Positions 11,512 to 21,850 of a DNA stretch of 64,000 bases are shown piece after piece. The stretch is taken from positions 12,375,501-12,439,500 of the forward strand of contig NC_079881.1 in assembly GCF_029227915.1 (NCBI RefSeq), read 5' to 3'. The position numbers and the translations under genes were made by a program. Numbering within the stretch: the stretch's first letter is position 1; every line of letters starts with the position of its first letter. The notes below the pieces were generated by a model. That model was given only the letters and a program-made list of their open reading frames with translations. It ran no database searches and was not told the DNA's origin. The stretch is from Hydractinia symbiolongicarpus. Taxonomy: Eukaryota; Cnidaria; Hydrozoa; Anthoathecata; Hydractiniidae.

Positions 11512-14322
11512 TTAGTTCATAACATAGTCCTCGAAACGAGATGGTTGCTGACGTTCTCTTGTAGATCGACGAACCGGGGACGGATAAGGCGGTGACGAGG
11601 AGGCGGTCGGTACATCCAAACGGTTGTCAGCAGCTGGCTGGTCAGGACCAAAGTATGTGTCACTATCATGCGATGCTTGTGGAGGCGGAGTGTTGTCGGT
11701 CGGATTTGAGAGGGGTGGTGTAGATCCCTGTGGCAAGTCTTGAGTGGAGCGGCTGTCATCGATGGGTTGTTCCACAGCTTTAGAGGTGATTGGCGGCCTA
11801 GAGGCTGGTGGGATTGATCGCCAGGCGTTCATAAGCTGGTCCAATGGTAAGTTTGGCCGAACAGGTGTGAATTTCCGAAGGAATTTACGGTTACGTAGTG
11901 TCACCCGTCTTGATCCATCAATTCGAACCACATATTGGTCATGCGGGCGAACTTCGATAATCGAGCCGGTTTTGTCCCATCGAAGAGGATGGAGACCAGT
12001 CTGATTTTGGATTCGCACCTGATCTCCCACACAAAGTGGGTTCAACTGCTTAGAATACAGAGACAGTCTCTCAGCGATGGCCATATGACGACGCCTTAGT
12101 GCCTTTTCGCGATCTTCAAGGACACTCACCCACGTAGGGTGGGGGAGGTATTTACTTGGCAAGATGGGTACGAAATCCTTGATGGGTCGTCCAAACAAAC
12201 ATATTGCAGGTGATAACTTGGTGGTTTGATTTGGCGTGTTTCTATATTGTAGCATGGCTTTTTGAAATGCGTCTGTGTCAAGGTTCCCATCAGAACAAAC
12301 ATTATCCGTTAGCATACGTTTTACTGTTTTCACACCAACTTCAGCTCGACAATTGCTGTGTGGATACGCAACTGATGATATTCGGTGGTGGACACCCCAG
12401 TTACGCAGGAAAGTGGACGTGGAGGATGCACACAGCTCAGGTCCACCGTCTGAGGAGAATTCGTCCGGTATACCATAGGTTACAAATGTTCGGCGGAGGC
12501 AGTCGATTAATCCTTTCGCACCATTTCTAGCCTCCTCAACAATCGGCCAATTGGAGTATCGATCAATGCAGACAAGATAGTTGTGGCCGGCATAATGAAA
12601 GAAGTCGCCACAGATTTGCTGAAACGGATAATCAGGATATTGCAGAGGCTTCGGCGGAGCTGATGGTTGCGATGGAGCAATACGGTCGCAGCTTTCACAT
12701 CCCTGACGTAACTTTACGATATCTGCAGATAGACCTGGCCAGAAGATGGAAGATTCGGCCCTCAAGTTCATCGATGTGACACCATGGTGTGCGGCATGAT
12801 GGCTGGATAGTATGTTAGGCCGTAGGCATGGAGGTATGATGACCCTGTCCTTGTAAAGTGCGACTCCATCAACAGTGGACAATTGATCGCGATATTGATG
12901 ATATACCTGCAATTTCTGGGGCCACTCCGTCTGGTGTTCAGGTAAGCCAGACTCAATGGTATGAACTAGATCTCGCATTTCGACGTTGGCTGTAGTTGCT
13001 TGACGAACATCCTCCCAGGTTGTGGATTTAAGGGAATTCAATGCCGATGAAGCAGCTATAAACGAAATGTCGTCAGGTAATACCAGTTGTTCCGGAGACG
13101 GGTCGCCAGATGGATGGCGCGACAGAGCATCTGGAACTCGATTCTTCAGGCCAGGAATATGTTGCATGGTGAAACGATACCTCAGTGTGCGTTCTTTAAG
13201 ATTCCGCAATCGGTTGTTAGGTATGTCTTCCAGGGATCTGTTTGTAAAGAGTCCGAGCAACGGCTTATGATCGACTGCAATTATTAGGTCCTTGCAACCC
13301 AAAACAAAATGTCGACACTTGTCCAACGCATGTGCAACGGCTAATGCCTCACCTTCAATTGGTGCATAACGGGACTCAGCTGGGTGAGTGAACCGACTGC
13401 CAACTAACACAACCTTCCAACCACTACGACAACAGAAGAGAGATTTCCCTTCACATAGGCAATGTTTTTGGAGCAGCCAAAAACCAACTCCGTTCTTTGA
13501 CCAGTCTGTTGCTATACATGTGAGCCTTGACTTGTCAAATATGCGTACACCTTCCTCAATCTCACTTAAGATTTTTGATTTAGAGGCAGCAAATATTTCG
13601 TCGAGTTCATCGCTCCATTGAAACGAAGACTGAGGTTTCAGCAATTCGCGTAGGGGTAGCATTTTGTCCGTCATACTGAATGTGTATGCTACTTGGTTGA
13701 CCAGACCGAACCAGGAACGGATGTCTGTTATATTTTGCGGTACAGGAAAATCGGCAATGGCTCGCATAAGGCTTGGTGCTGGACGGACATTGGTAGGGGT
13801 AACTTCAAACCCAGCAAACTCCACCACATCATGGGCAAATTTGAACTTTGAGGGATTTTGAATAATTCCGTTTTTCCCGCAAGTGTCCAACCATTTGCAA
13901 GTGTGGAAGAAACATTTCTCGATATCGGTAGCCCATAAAAGAGAGTCATCGGTTACCTTGATTTTGTCGGGAAAGTCTGATACAATGGCGTCAAACCTTC
14001 GAGAATAACCATCTCCAGATGTAATGTAGCCCTGAGGTAGGGTACAATACCTGTAGCGACCCCACGGTGTGATGTAAGTTGTATAGTGGCGATCTTCCTT
14101 GCAAAGAGGAACGCTATGGTACCCATTCCAAGCATCTGATACGGTCTTCTTGGTGTGGTGAGGTACCGTGCGAACCTGATGGAATGGTGACTGTGTGTGG
14201 TGAGTTTCTCTGGTAGCGTGTTTATTAAGAGCCTGAAAGTCAACACAGCGTCTCGGTTTGCCACTCTTTTTTGGACACACTACCATTCTGTGGCACCATG
14301 TCACGGGTTCACCAATGGGCAC
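11512..14322 (-). CDS. pol: Ty3 pol: reverse transcriptase, RNase H, integrase
   Basis: 936 codons, uninterrupted. RT occupies roughly residues 1-230, with DAWNGYHSVP near 63 and the catalytic pair in VTDDSLL at 125-126. RNase H follows, with ATDWSKNGVG, EGEALAVAHAL and VDHKPLLGL. The integrase has an HHCC finger (HHAAHHG then CESC), then catalytic acidic residues in ICGDFF, SSDGGPE and AEVGVK. The C-terminus is Pro/Ser-rich. The frame opens on GTG and has no upstream ATG of its own. Its first residues continue the RT region at the end of the gag frame in the -1 phase, so expression would need a frameshift, or one base has been lost. Confidence 0.93.
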   Translation of the reverse strand: MPIGEPVTWCHRMVVCPKKSGKPRRCVDFQALNKHATRETHHTQSPFHQVRTVPHHTKKTVSDAWNGYHSVPLCKEDRHYTTYITPWGRYRYCTLPQGYITSGDGYSRRFDAIVSDFPDKIKVTDDSLLWATDIEKCFFHTCKWLDTCGKNGIIQNPSKFKFAHDVVEFAGFEVTPTNVRPAPSLMRAIADFPVPQNITDIRSWFGLVNQVAYTFSMTDKMLPLRELLKPQSSFQWSDELDEIFAASKSKILSEIEEGVRIFDKSRLTCIATDWSKNGVGFWLLQKHCLCEGKSLFCCRSGWKVVLVGSRFTHPAESRYAPIEGEALAVAHALDKCRHFVLGCKDLIIAVDHKPLLGLFTNRSLEDIPNNRLRNLKERTLRYRFTMQHIPGLKNRVPDALSRHPSGDPSPEQLVLPDDISFIAASSALNSLKSTTWEDVRQATTANVEMRDLVHTIESGLPEHQTEWPQKLQVYHQYRDQLSTVDGVALYKDRVIIPPCLRPNILSSHHAAHHGVTSMNLRAESSIFWPGLSADIVKLRQGCESCDRIAPSQPSAPPKPLQYPDYPFQQICGDFFHYAGHNYLVCIDRYSNWPIVEEARNGAKGLIDCLRRTFVTYGIPDEFSSDGGPELCASSTSTFLRNWGVHHRISSVAYPHSNCRAEVGVKTVKRMLTDNVCSDGNLDTDAFQKAMLQYRNTPNQTTKLSPAICLFGRPIKDFVPILPSKYLPHPTWVSVLEDREKALRRRHMAIAERLSLYSKQLNPLCVGDQVRIQNQTGLHPLRWDKTGSIIEVRPHDQYVVRIDGSRRVTLRNRKFLRKFTPVRPNLPLDQLMNAWRSIPPASRPPITSKAVEQPIDDSRSTQDLPQGSTPPLSNPTDNTPPPQASHDSDTYFGPDQPAADNRLDVPTASSSPPYPSPVRRSTRERQQPSRFEDYVMN

Positions 14323-16160
14323 TGGTTCAAAACTCCAAGAGCTACATCGCGGTCTAGGTCGGCTTTTACTTGTTCTTGCCAGTGGATCGGTACAGGTATT
14401 GGCGAATGATGTGTAGTCGGCTCAGCATTCTCATCGATCATCAGCTTCATGGGTGGCCCGGACATCAATGGCAGAGGTTGATGTTCGCATACATTGAAGG
14501 TGCTGCTTTTATAATAGTTAAGAAGCCATTGCTCCAATCTTTCCCGGTTCTCCTCTGTTGGTGGATATGGCAGTTCGGTAGGAAGTGGTGGCGGTGCTGA
14601 TCGTTTTGGACATGAACACTCATTAGTTGGATCAGGTACAGTGATGGTATTCGCACCAATCATAGGGAATTCAGGTGATACAATGCCAAGATCTACACAG
14701 GCACTCTTACTGAGGTAAAACTTGTCAGAGTCGTTAGTCACATACGTAAACTGCTTCGTTTCTTGTAGTGACCCGTGGCAATTGATACCAGCGATGCGGA
14801 TGACGATAGCCCCTAATATTTTGATAGATTGTCCATTGGCGGCGTCCATTTTCATTCGGACCGGGATGAGATCACTTTTAGAAAGGTTGAATCGCTGAAT
14901 CCATTTGTAACCAATGAGACAACTTTGGCAGCCGGTGTCTGCCATTGCCGGTATGGTGATAGTTGACTCGTTAGTACCATGTGGAAATTTAAAACCCAGC
15001 TCGCTGTAGTAATCTTCCACGATACGCACGGACAAATCGAGAAACGGTTGTGGAGGAGATGGACTTTTCTTCCAAACATCTTTAGATTTGTTGTGGCAGT
15101 GGTGATCAACATGATCCGCAGATGCTGTGTTCAATGAGCATAGTGAGTTGAATATCGTGCTGGATTCCTCGACAACTGCAGCATTATCAGGCTTTCTCTC
15201 CTTGTTTTTTCGATCTTTGCTCCTACACACGTGATCAAAATGATGCAGACGTTGGCAATTCCCACACTTGTGATTATATGCAGGACATGTGGATTGACGG
15301 GATCGTGATGCGCTAGTGCTGTGGCAGTTTGTTCCGCAGTACCCACATTTTGAACCAGAATCGCGTTTGGTATCACGGTTGGTGTCATTGTCTTCTTTTG
15401 GCTTATTGAAGGAGTCTCGTTTACCCCTTCTGTACTGGCTATGGACGGCACCAGCCTGGTGGTGATCGATGAGGCGTGTTGCAGAACGTTTCCCTGCTTC
15501 CTTTGTTTCAACGAATTTGAGCACTTCTTCCAAACACATGTCCTGGTTCGTATGTCCAAGAAGCTCCAGCTGAATATCAGGGTCGGAGATACCACGACCA
15601 AGAACATCACATAATATTTGTTCGGTATAGTCCACGTCGTGGCTGCACGAGGGGCAGGGAATAACATATTTACATACACCAGCTTGACCTTTCAATCTAG
15701 CCCCAAACGATCTTATTGGCTCATCAGGATCTTGATTCATATTGTTTAAGGCAACTCGTGCAACCATAACGTTTTCCTCCCTGACAGCGAGTGATTTCAT
15801 TGAAGCAAGGATGACATCCTCACTTTTTTCGGCCAACATGCCAGTGGTGGATCGGGTGAGGTCTCTGCGCAACTGCTCGTCACAGCATTCAAGGAGTTGG
15901 AGAACAGCATCTCTACCTGTGATTTTGGTAGCGGTCTTGTACTCAATCCAGCGGGTCAGGAAGTATTTCCAATCCTCAGCGGTTCCGGCTAAAGTAACAG
16001 TGGGACGTCTCACTCGTTCAATCTTGGCCGTGGGTGATACCGATGTAGGTTGATTCGAATGCGTGGTAGCATGGGTTGTCAGTAGTGCAGCAATGATGAC
16101 AGCATCGAGGTCTGGCGTGGTGTAGGTGCAGCCAGGCACTGGACAACTAACTGATGGCAT
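14301..16160 (-). CDS. gag: Ty3 gag-protease polyprotein, running into RT
   Basis: 619 residues from the ATG at 16160; an upstream in-frame GTG at 16175 is not favoured. The N-terminus has a C2H2-like finger (CPVPGC...H...H), then a capsid-like helical region and paired zinc knuckles around residue 272 (CGYC, then CGNC...H...C). An aspartic protease site ADTGC lies near residue 407 with a following LGAIVIRIAG strand. The last ~60 residues are the RT lead-in (PIPVPIHWQEQVKADL). The frame ends after LGVL and the protein continues in the -1 frame as pol. The switch point sits inside conserved RT sequence at a GTTTTG run, which is not a classical slippery heptamer. Confidence 0.9.
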   Translation of the reverse strand: MPSVSCPVPGCTYTTPDLDAVIIAALLTTHATTHSNQPTSVSPTAKIERVRRPTVTLAGTAEDWKYFLTRWIEYKTATKITGRDAVLQLLECCDEQLRRDLTRSTTGMLAEKSEDVILASMKSLAVREENVMVARVALNNMNQDPDEPIRSFGARLKGQAGVCKYVIPCPSCSHDVDYTEQILCDVLGRGISDPDIQLELLGHTNQDMCLEEVLKFVETKEAGKRSATRLIDHHQAGAVHSQYRRGKRDSFNKPKEDNDTNRDTKRDSGSKCGYCGTNCHSTSASRSRQSTCPAYNHKCGNCQRLHHFDHVCRSKDRKNKERKPDNAAVVEESSTIFNSLCSLNTASADHVDHHCHNKSKDVWKKSPSPPQPFLDLSVRIVEDYYSELGFKFPHGTNESTITIPAMADTGCQSCLIGYKWIQRFNLSKSDLIPVRMKMDAANGQSIKILGAIVIRIAGINCHGSLQETKQFTYVTNDSDKFYLSKSACVDLGIVSPEFPMIGANTITVPDPTNECSCPKRSAPPPLPTELPYPPTEENRERLEQWLLNYYKSSTFNVCEHQPLPLMSGPPMKLMIDENAEPTTHHSPIPVPIHWQEQVKADLDRDVALGVLNQCPLVNP

Positions 16161-16198
16161 GTCGAGGCGTTTCACTTGAAGATTAAAAGATTCAACAT

Positions 16199-16300
16199 AG
16201 ATAGGAATGAAACCATTTGCTTATTTATTAGTATGCATTGTTGAATCTGAAAACAAACAATAAACAATAAATACAACAGTTCAATGTTCATTACTCTCTA
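16199..16300 (-). repeat. 5' LTR of the Ty3 element
   Basis: Matches the 3' LTR at every base compared. Target duplication TTAAAT follows at 16301-16306. The primer-binding site should lie just below 16199; I could not assign it to a tRNA. Confidence 0.9.
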
Positions 16301-16306
16301 TTAAAT

Positions 16307-16970
16307 ATTGACAATAATCACAATATTGTCAGTGGTGGCCGACGTAAATCCAACATTGATGAAGCTTTTAGCCCTAAAAATCCATGCAAAGTTATACTTA
16401 AGTTAAAACCCTTATTTTGAAAGAAATGCAATGCATCGAGTTGTACAATCCGTAGTGTGCGAAAATGTCACGAATTAAGGGGATGCGCATCGTAAGGTAC
16501 ACTCTTTCAACCGGAAAATAATACTCGGAACACAGATAATAATAGAGACTTTCGGAGACAAGAAGGCGAACGAAGCAGCATGTGTTTTTTTTCACTTAAA
16601 AATAACGGCACTAGTTATGAAAACCGATTTCTTGAAGCCAATGAATCTGCTACAATAAATTTTGTAAACTCACGGGAAACAATAAACAAAAACAAACAAT
16701 CTACAGAAACGAAAACAATTTATTAACTTTATTAAGATTTATAAAACAGCTTCAAGTTTTTGACAGAAAAACAATAACAACGCGGGATGAGGTTTCGCTT
16801 TCTTCTTTTTATCTCACGTATTGAAAGATAACATCTCTCGCTCTCATTGTACGCAATCTAAAAAGAAACAGAAAATATTTTTATATAGTATATTATATTA
16901 TATACATAGTAAAGTCTTTAAATACATTAAAATCCAGTGCCTTTGAGAGACGATATTTAGAGCTAAATTT
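16307..16970. repeat. Older dispersed repeat, copy 1 (right part)
   Basis: Continues the repeat split by Ty3. It shares with 24530-24905 the words ATCGAGTTGTACAA, AACTCACGGGAAACAAT, AACTTTAT and CAGTGCCTTT, with moderate divergence. No coding potential recognised. Confidence 0.75.
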
Positions 16971-17100
16971 CTGAACTACAAATATATATCATTTTGGGAA
17001 AGATTGCTCAAAAACTATTTACTAAATACAATATGATTGATACATGTTTGATAGAATTAATAAAGTCATGCTCTGTTTACTTTGAGGGTTGTCTTCTTTT

Positions 17101-17316
17101 GGGGATTGGTAGTTCAGTCGGTAGAGTGTTCACTTCATATTCATATGGGTTCAATCCCATATAACAGCTGTTCCTTATTGAACAGAAATTTAAAGGGTTT
17201 TGGTAGCTCAAATGGAAGCTTTTTAACACTCTAGAACCGTCATGTTGTCCCTCCTGGAACAATTGACAGGGTAAATTTATTGCAATTAATGAGGCTAACC
17301 ACATAAAATATAGATC
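17101..17316 (+). mobile_element. Second tRNA-derived SINE family member
   Basis: The head GGGGATTGGTAGTTCAGTCG with GGTAGAG looks like a tRNA A-box region, and GGTTCAATCCC is a B box. The 3' part (CCCTCCTGGAACAATTGACA, then GAGGCTAACCACATAAAATA) matches the tail of the SINE at 9873-10220 with a different head and a missing middle. A functional tRNA is unlikely because the stem pairing is poor and the SINE tail follows. Confidence 0.7.
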
Positions 17317-18058
17317 ACTACTTTTTGTGACCAAGACAACAGAATTGAAGGCACTGTTTTCCATTTTGAAAGTACAAATTGTACTTAACAATTTGCTCAA
17401 GGTTGCCCTCATACTTATGGCTTTTTTGGCCAGTTGACACGCATACTAATCTACCATACTGAACACAAAAGTTACGAAAAATATAAAATTTGATTAAGGT
17501 GTAATATGTGGTTTCACATTCCTAAAGGGTCATTCAAGAGTAGTTTTTACATATCATAACTTAGCAATACCACATTATTGTAAGCTCATGAAACACAATG
17601 CAAAAACATAGGGTCAGAAAGAAAATGATGAAGCCCTAAATTTTTTTTTATCTTTTTTAAATATTTTATATATGTCCAAACTTAATCTCACAAAAACAAT
17701 AATTACATTAACCGTTGCCACCATTATCGAACAAAAGTCCAATTGGTCATTTGTGACTTCACACGTCGTACATAAGCTAACTTCTTGAAAAATTTATTGC
17801 TATAGTTTGAGTGTTGAAGAATTTAACAACATGCGAAAGTAGGTAAACAAAGTAGAATTTCCAGGTAAAGGCACCATTTGATAACATAGTTCAGATTTAG
17901 AACATATATCAGTAAAAAGACCCTAGTAGCAAAAGTACAAAAGTTTTTAACCACAAATGAGCAAATACCTTAAAGAATTAAGAGGTATTTTCCCATTAGT
18001 TTTGAATTGGTGACTTAAATTTATTTCCACGATGCAACAAAAAAAAGAAGCAACTTGA
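17317..18058. other. No gene recognised
   Basis: AT-rich flank of the IS3EU-like insertion; nothing further seen. Confidence 0.5.
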
Positions 18059-18064
18059 GTTTTA

Positions 18065-18355
18065 TACGGTGGCCCATATATGACATTTTTAATAAAACAT
18101 TTTTTTTAATTCCTAACTGGCGGCGCTAGTTATGCCGCCAGTTATAACTGTCGCCGCTAGTTATGCCGCTAGTTATAACTGTCGCCGCTAGTTATAACTG
18201 TCGCCGCTAGTTACGCCGCCAGATATAACTGTCGCCGCCAGTTATAACTGTCGCCGCTAGTTATAACTGTCGCCGCTAGTTATGCCGCCAGTTATAACTG
18301 TCGCCGCTAGTTATGCCGCCAGTTATAACTGTCGGCGCTAGTTATGTCGCAAGTT
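18065..18355. repeat. Left terminal inverted repeat and subterminal array
   Basis: After the ~52-bp terminal segment, about 240 bp are iterations of GTTATAACTGTCGCCGCTA alternating with GTTATGCCGCCA words. The unit contains the palindrome AGTTATAACT. The array ends 17 bp before the HECT start codon, so it may also act as that gene's promoter. Confidence 0.9.
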
Positions 18356-18371
18356 ATGAAAAGACCATGCG

Positions 18372-21300
18372 ATGGAGTGCAAACTCTCCCCCTCTGATGA
18401 AACAAAGATGGCGGCTCACGTGGATAAGCACGAAATGCCTTCTTTAGCAGTATCTCCTCCTGATAATGATATAACTGAACAATGTGATCACTTGGAGAGT
18501 GTTAATCGAGTAAGTTTTGATAACGTTGATTGATACGACAAATAAGAAAAATATTTTGTGCGCTAGGCAAAAATAATGCTTTACCAGTTTATATTTAGCT
18601 ACTAGCTAGGTGTGTAGCTAGCTACGCTCTTTAGTAGAGCTATATTGGCTATTTATTCAATTCTCATACCTTTTTTAGCTAGCTATTTACCCGAAGTGAT
18701 ACCATAGTTTTTTTAATTTTGGAATAAACGCTTTTTTAGGTTTGTGCACATTTGGAATCAAGGAAAGTCAAGAAAGAAGTCATAGAAAAGTTTAGGGCAA
18801 ATAGTGTTAGTGCTTGTTTTTAGCTATAGTTCTCATATTCATATGTGCAGTTAGCTGTATTAATAAGATCCAAATACTCTTTAAGTTAAATTGTGTTCCT
18901 TGAAGAAGACGAAGTGACTCTATATATATAAATTGTGTATGCTTTGTTTAGATGGATGAGGGTGCAATTTGGAATTGCACAGATGTCGATCTTGAAAATC
19001 TTGGCTTGATAGAACGTGGACACATCATATCTGTGAAAGGATTCTGTATGCCTATGGGGAAAAACAAAGATAAAGAAGTATTAATAAATAGCATCCGAGC
19101 TACAGGAAAAGAAAGACTAGAGCCTTCTTTGAAAAAACGTCGTAACTTTAGCACGAAAAATGTGACCTTTGGTTGGATGCATTTTGATGCAGTAAAAAAT
19201 CGTTATGTTTCGGTACGTTTATCGAAAGGAGGAGGCACAAGGAATACATATTTTTCAAATGACAGTGGAATGACTGATTTGTTAGAATTTGGGAAAACTT
19301 TATTTTTTCCAAATGGCTGTTCTATTCATGGGCATTTAAGTGACATGGTAGTACATCTAGGGAATTATAAGGGTGACATTATTATGGATGAAGACTTCAA
19401 GCTTGCAAATTATATATACGATAACAAACTTTCAAAGACAAGACTGTACTTGTTGACTAAAGTAAAAAATAAAATACAAGCTCTTTTGGAGGAACTAAGA
19501 AGCCCTATTATACCTGTGACTGATGACAGTGATAACAGTGATCATGAAGAGAAGACAGTAATTGATATAGATAAAACAACATCAGAACGCACCAGGAGAG
19601 AAACCAGCAGGTGATTTTAATTTAGTTGAGATTTTTTTAAATTAATTAAAACTGAATGGATGTATATATACATTGATTTGATGAATTTTACATTTTTAAG
19701 ATTTTGTGATTTTTATGTAAACTTGTGGTCTAGGCCTATCAGATTTCGTCATTCAATTGGTTCTCCAAATCTATCATCCTTAACATCATCGCTTTCCACT
19801 ACAGAAGACAAAGAGCAATCGGTACTATGTTATGAATTAAATAACTGTTTCTTTGCATTACTGTGCACAATTAATGTCTAAAAAATTTATTTAATCATTT
19901 ATTTATTATAACTTTAGAGCAGTGGTGGTCTGATTGGAAGTACAGAAGATAGAGAACGGCTCAGACAAGAAATAAATGATGCCTATCAGCAGTCATTAGA
20001 AATTGATCAGAGGAAAGAGAATCAGAAAGAACAGGAAGAAATAAAGAATCAAAGGCAAGCAGATTTAAAGGAAAGAAGGTTGTCATTTGTTCTACCCGAA
20101 CCAGGTGTGGATGAAGATCATGTTGTAATTAGTGTACGGCACCCTCACATTGGCAACAAAGTGAGATTATTTAGAACTGGCTCCAAAATGCTAGATGTGT
20201 ACAACTGGGTAGGTAGCCTTCACGAAATACCAGAACATTTCCAATTGATAGACTATAGTGCAAACAACATTGTAGAACCAGACCAGGAGGTATGTTCCTT
20301 AGCTTTAAATATGAATGAAGTTACAAATCCATTTATTTCTGCTGTACAAAAACCCAATGGTGAAAAAGAAACTGAAGAGCGTGTAGAAATTACGCAAGGT
20401 GAATGTATGACTCATTTACAAAAGGTGGAAAATTGCAGGAAAATTGCACTTGACAAATTGATACTCCAAGGAAGACATATAACTGTTTCATTTGATAATG
20501 TTTTTGGGGACTTAATTTCGCATTATCGCAAAATTGATATACTTTCAGAACGGATTAATTTGTCATTTTCTGAAGACTTCGGGGTTGGTGATGGTGCAAC
20601 CAAAGATGTGTATGCAAAATGTTTTGATGAATTTTATAAACAGTGTGAAGGAGAGCGTCAAAAAGTACCAATAGCAACTATGGACGAAAATGACCTTGAA
20701 ACCTTTGGTAAATTAATAACTCATGCCTTTATCCAACATGGACTTTTTCCATTACAAATTTCCAAGGCATCGATCGAATATTCTCTTTATGGAAATGTTG
20801 ATGATAAAGACCTTGTTTCGACTTTCCTGTTATTTTTACCGGAAAATGAACGTGCTTTGTTTGAAAAATTTAGTGAAGTTCAACCTGTTCTTGATATTCT
20901 AACTGAGTATAAAATCTTTGATTCACCAAATGCTTCCAATATACTGGACTTGTGTAAGAAAGCAGCAAATGTTGCTCTTATACGTCTACCATGTTTTGGG
21001 GTAAATTCAATTGTAAAAGGAATGGGAAAGTTTTGGTCTGGATTTTCGCGTGAAATGTTCCATTCCATATATTCATGCATCGTACCGAATCCAGAGCGTG
21101 TGATAAATTCTTTATTAGTAAACGAATTGCAGCAAACAGAGGCCAAAATTGTAACATGGTTGCATAGATTTATCAGAAATTGTACACCTGCGCAACTGTT
21201 TTCGTTTGTTCGTTTCGTCACTGGTTCCCCTAACCTGTGGCCAGATGATATCATTAAAGTTGAGTTTGTGGATCAGGCAAAACAATATATCAGACCAACT

Positions 21301-21423
21301 ACACAAACCTGTTTTAAAATTTTGCATTTACCAAGGCAATATGTGTCATACACAGAACTATCATCGAACATTATTGACAATATGGCTTTTGAAGAAAACT
21401 GGATAATTAGTGACAAATTGTGA
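18372..21423 (+). CDS. Transposon-borne HECT-domain E3 ubiquitin ligase (SAM/UIM/UBX-like regions)
   Basis: Exons 18372-18509, 18740-18805, 18952-19610, 19734-19821 and 19918-21423 have GT-AG borders and join in frame to 818 residues. Residues ~47-95 look SAM-like (VKKEVIEKFRANS, DVDLENLGL). ~329-349 is a UIM-like helix (INDAYQQSLEID). ~370-435 resembles a UBX fold (HVVISVRHP...FQLIDY). ~505-818 is a HECT domain, short for the family. The C-lobe has the thioester-forming cysteine in QTCFKILHLP at residue 782, followed by a Tyr/Leu-rich end. It would pass ubiquitin from an E2 to substrates; the target is unknown. AATAAA at 21580-21585. Whether the protein serves the element or is captured cargo cannot be seen from sequence. 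Confidence 0.85.
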
Positions 21424-21850
21424 AAGTTTACTTCTGGACCTTTTACAAGTTTTTCTCACCGACTTTTGTAAAGAATTGTGTTTGGAGATTTTTTTATTGT
21501 GTTAAAGATTTTATATTTTGTTGAAAAAGGACTCTGTTATGTTAATATTTAAAGGCACGCAAAAAGTTTTCATTAAAAGAATAAATAATCCGTACAATAT
21601 CTTGTACACATTTTATCAAACAAGAAAATTCAATATTCTTATGCTTTGTTTAATGTTATCAGCTAGAAAAAGTAGCTTTTAAAGGTCTAGCATCACATTT
21701 TCTTGAGTTTCTTCAGTCATTTTAAGTGTTTTACATATATACGTTTGGTTTTTATTACATTTTTATCGTATTTAAGGGAACGTTATACCTTTGTGTGTAT
21801 ATATATATATATATATCTTCTTACTAATTACAGAAACTTCGTTTTATGTT

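Larger units (their letters stand above)
11353..16306 (-). mobile_element. Complete young Ty3-type LTR retrotransposon with 6-bp target duplication
   Basis: The element on the minus strand spans 11359-16300. It has LTRs of only 102 bp with no difference seen between them, a 6-bp direct flank TTAAAT at 11353-11358 and 16301-16306, and a polypurine tract next to the 3' LTR. Two large open frames cover gag-protease and RT-RNase H-integrase. It lies inside an older repeat whose uninterrupted relative is at 24.1-24.9 kb. Identical LTRs mean recent insertion. The domain order (protease, RT, RNase H, integrase) is Ty3, not Copia. Confidence 0.93.

Noticed and set aside
11744-13861. Many plus-strand frames across the Ty3 pol region
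   Set aside because: They are antisense shadows of the long pol frame with no motifs.
17101-17172. Functional tRNA gene
   Set aside because: A- and B-box-like words are present, but stem pairing is poor and the SINE tail follows.
18065-18355. CRISPR-like array
   Set aside because: The repeats are nearly contiguous with no unique spacers, are mirrored at the other end of a transposon, and the genome is animal.
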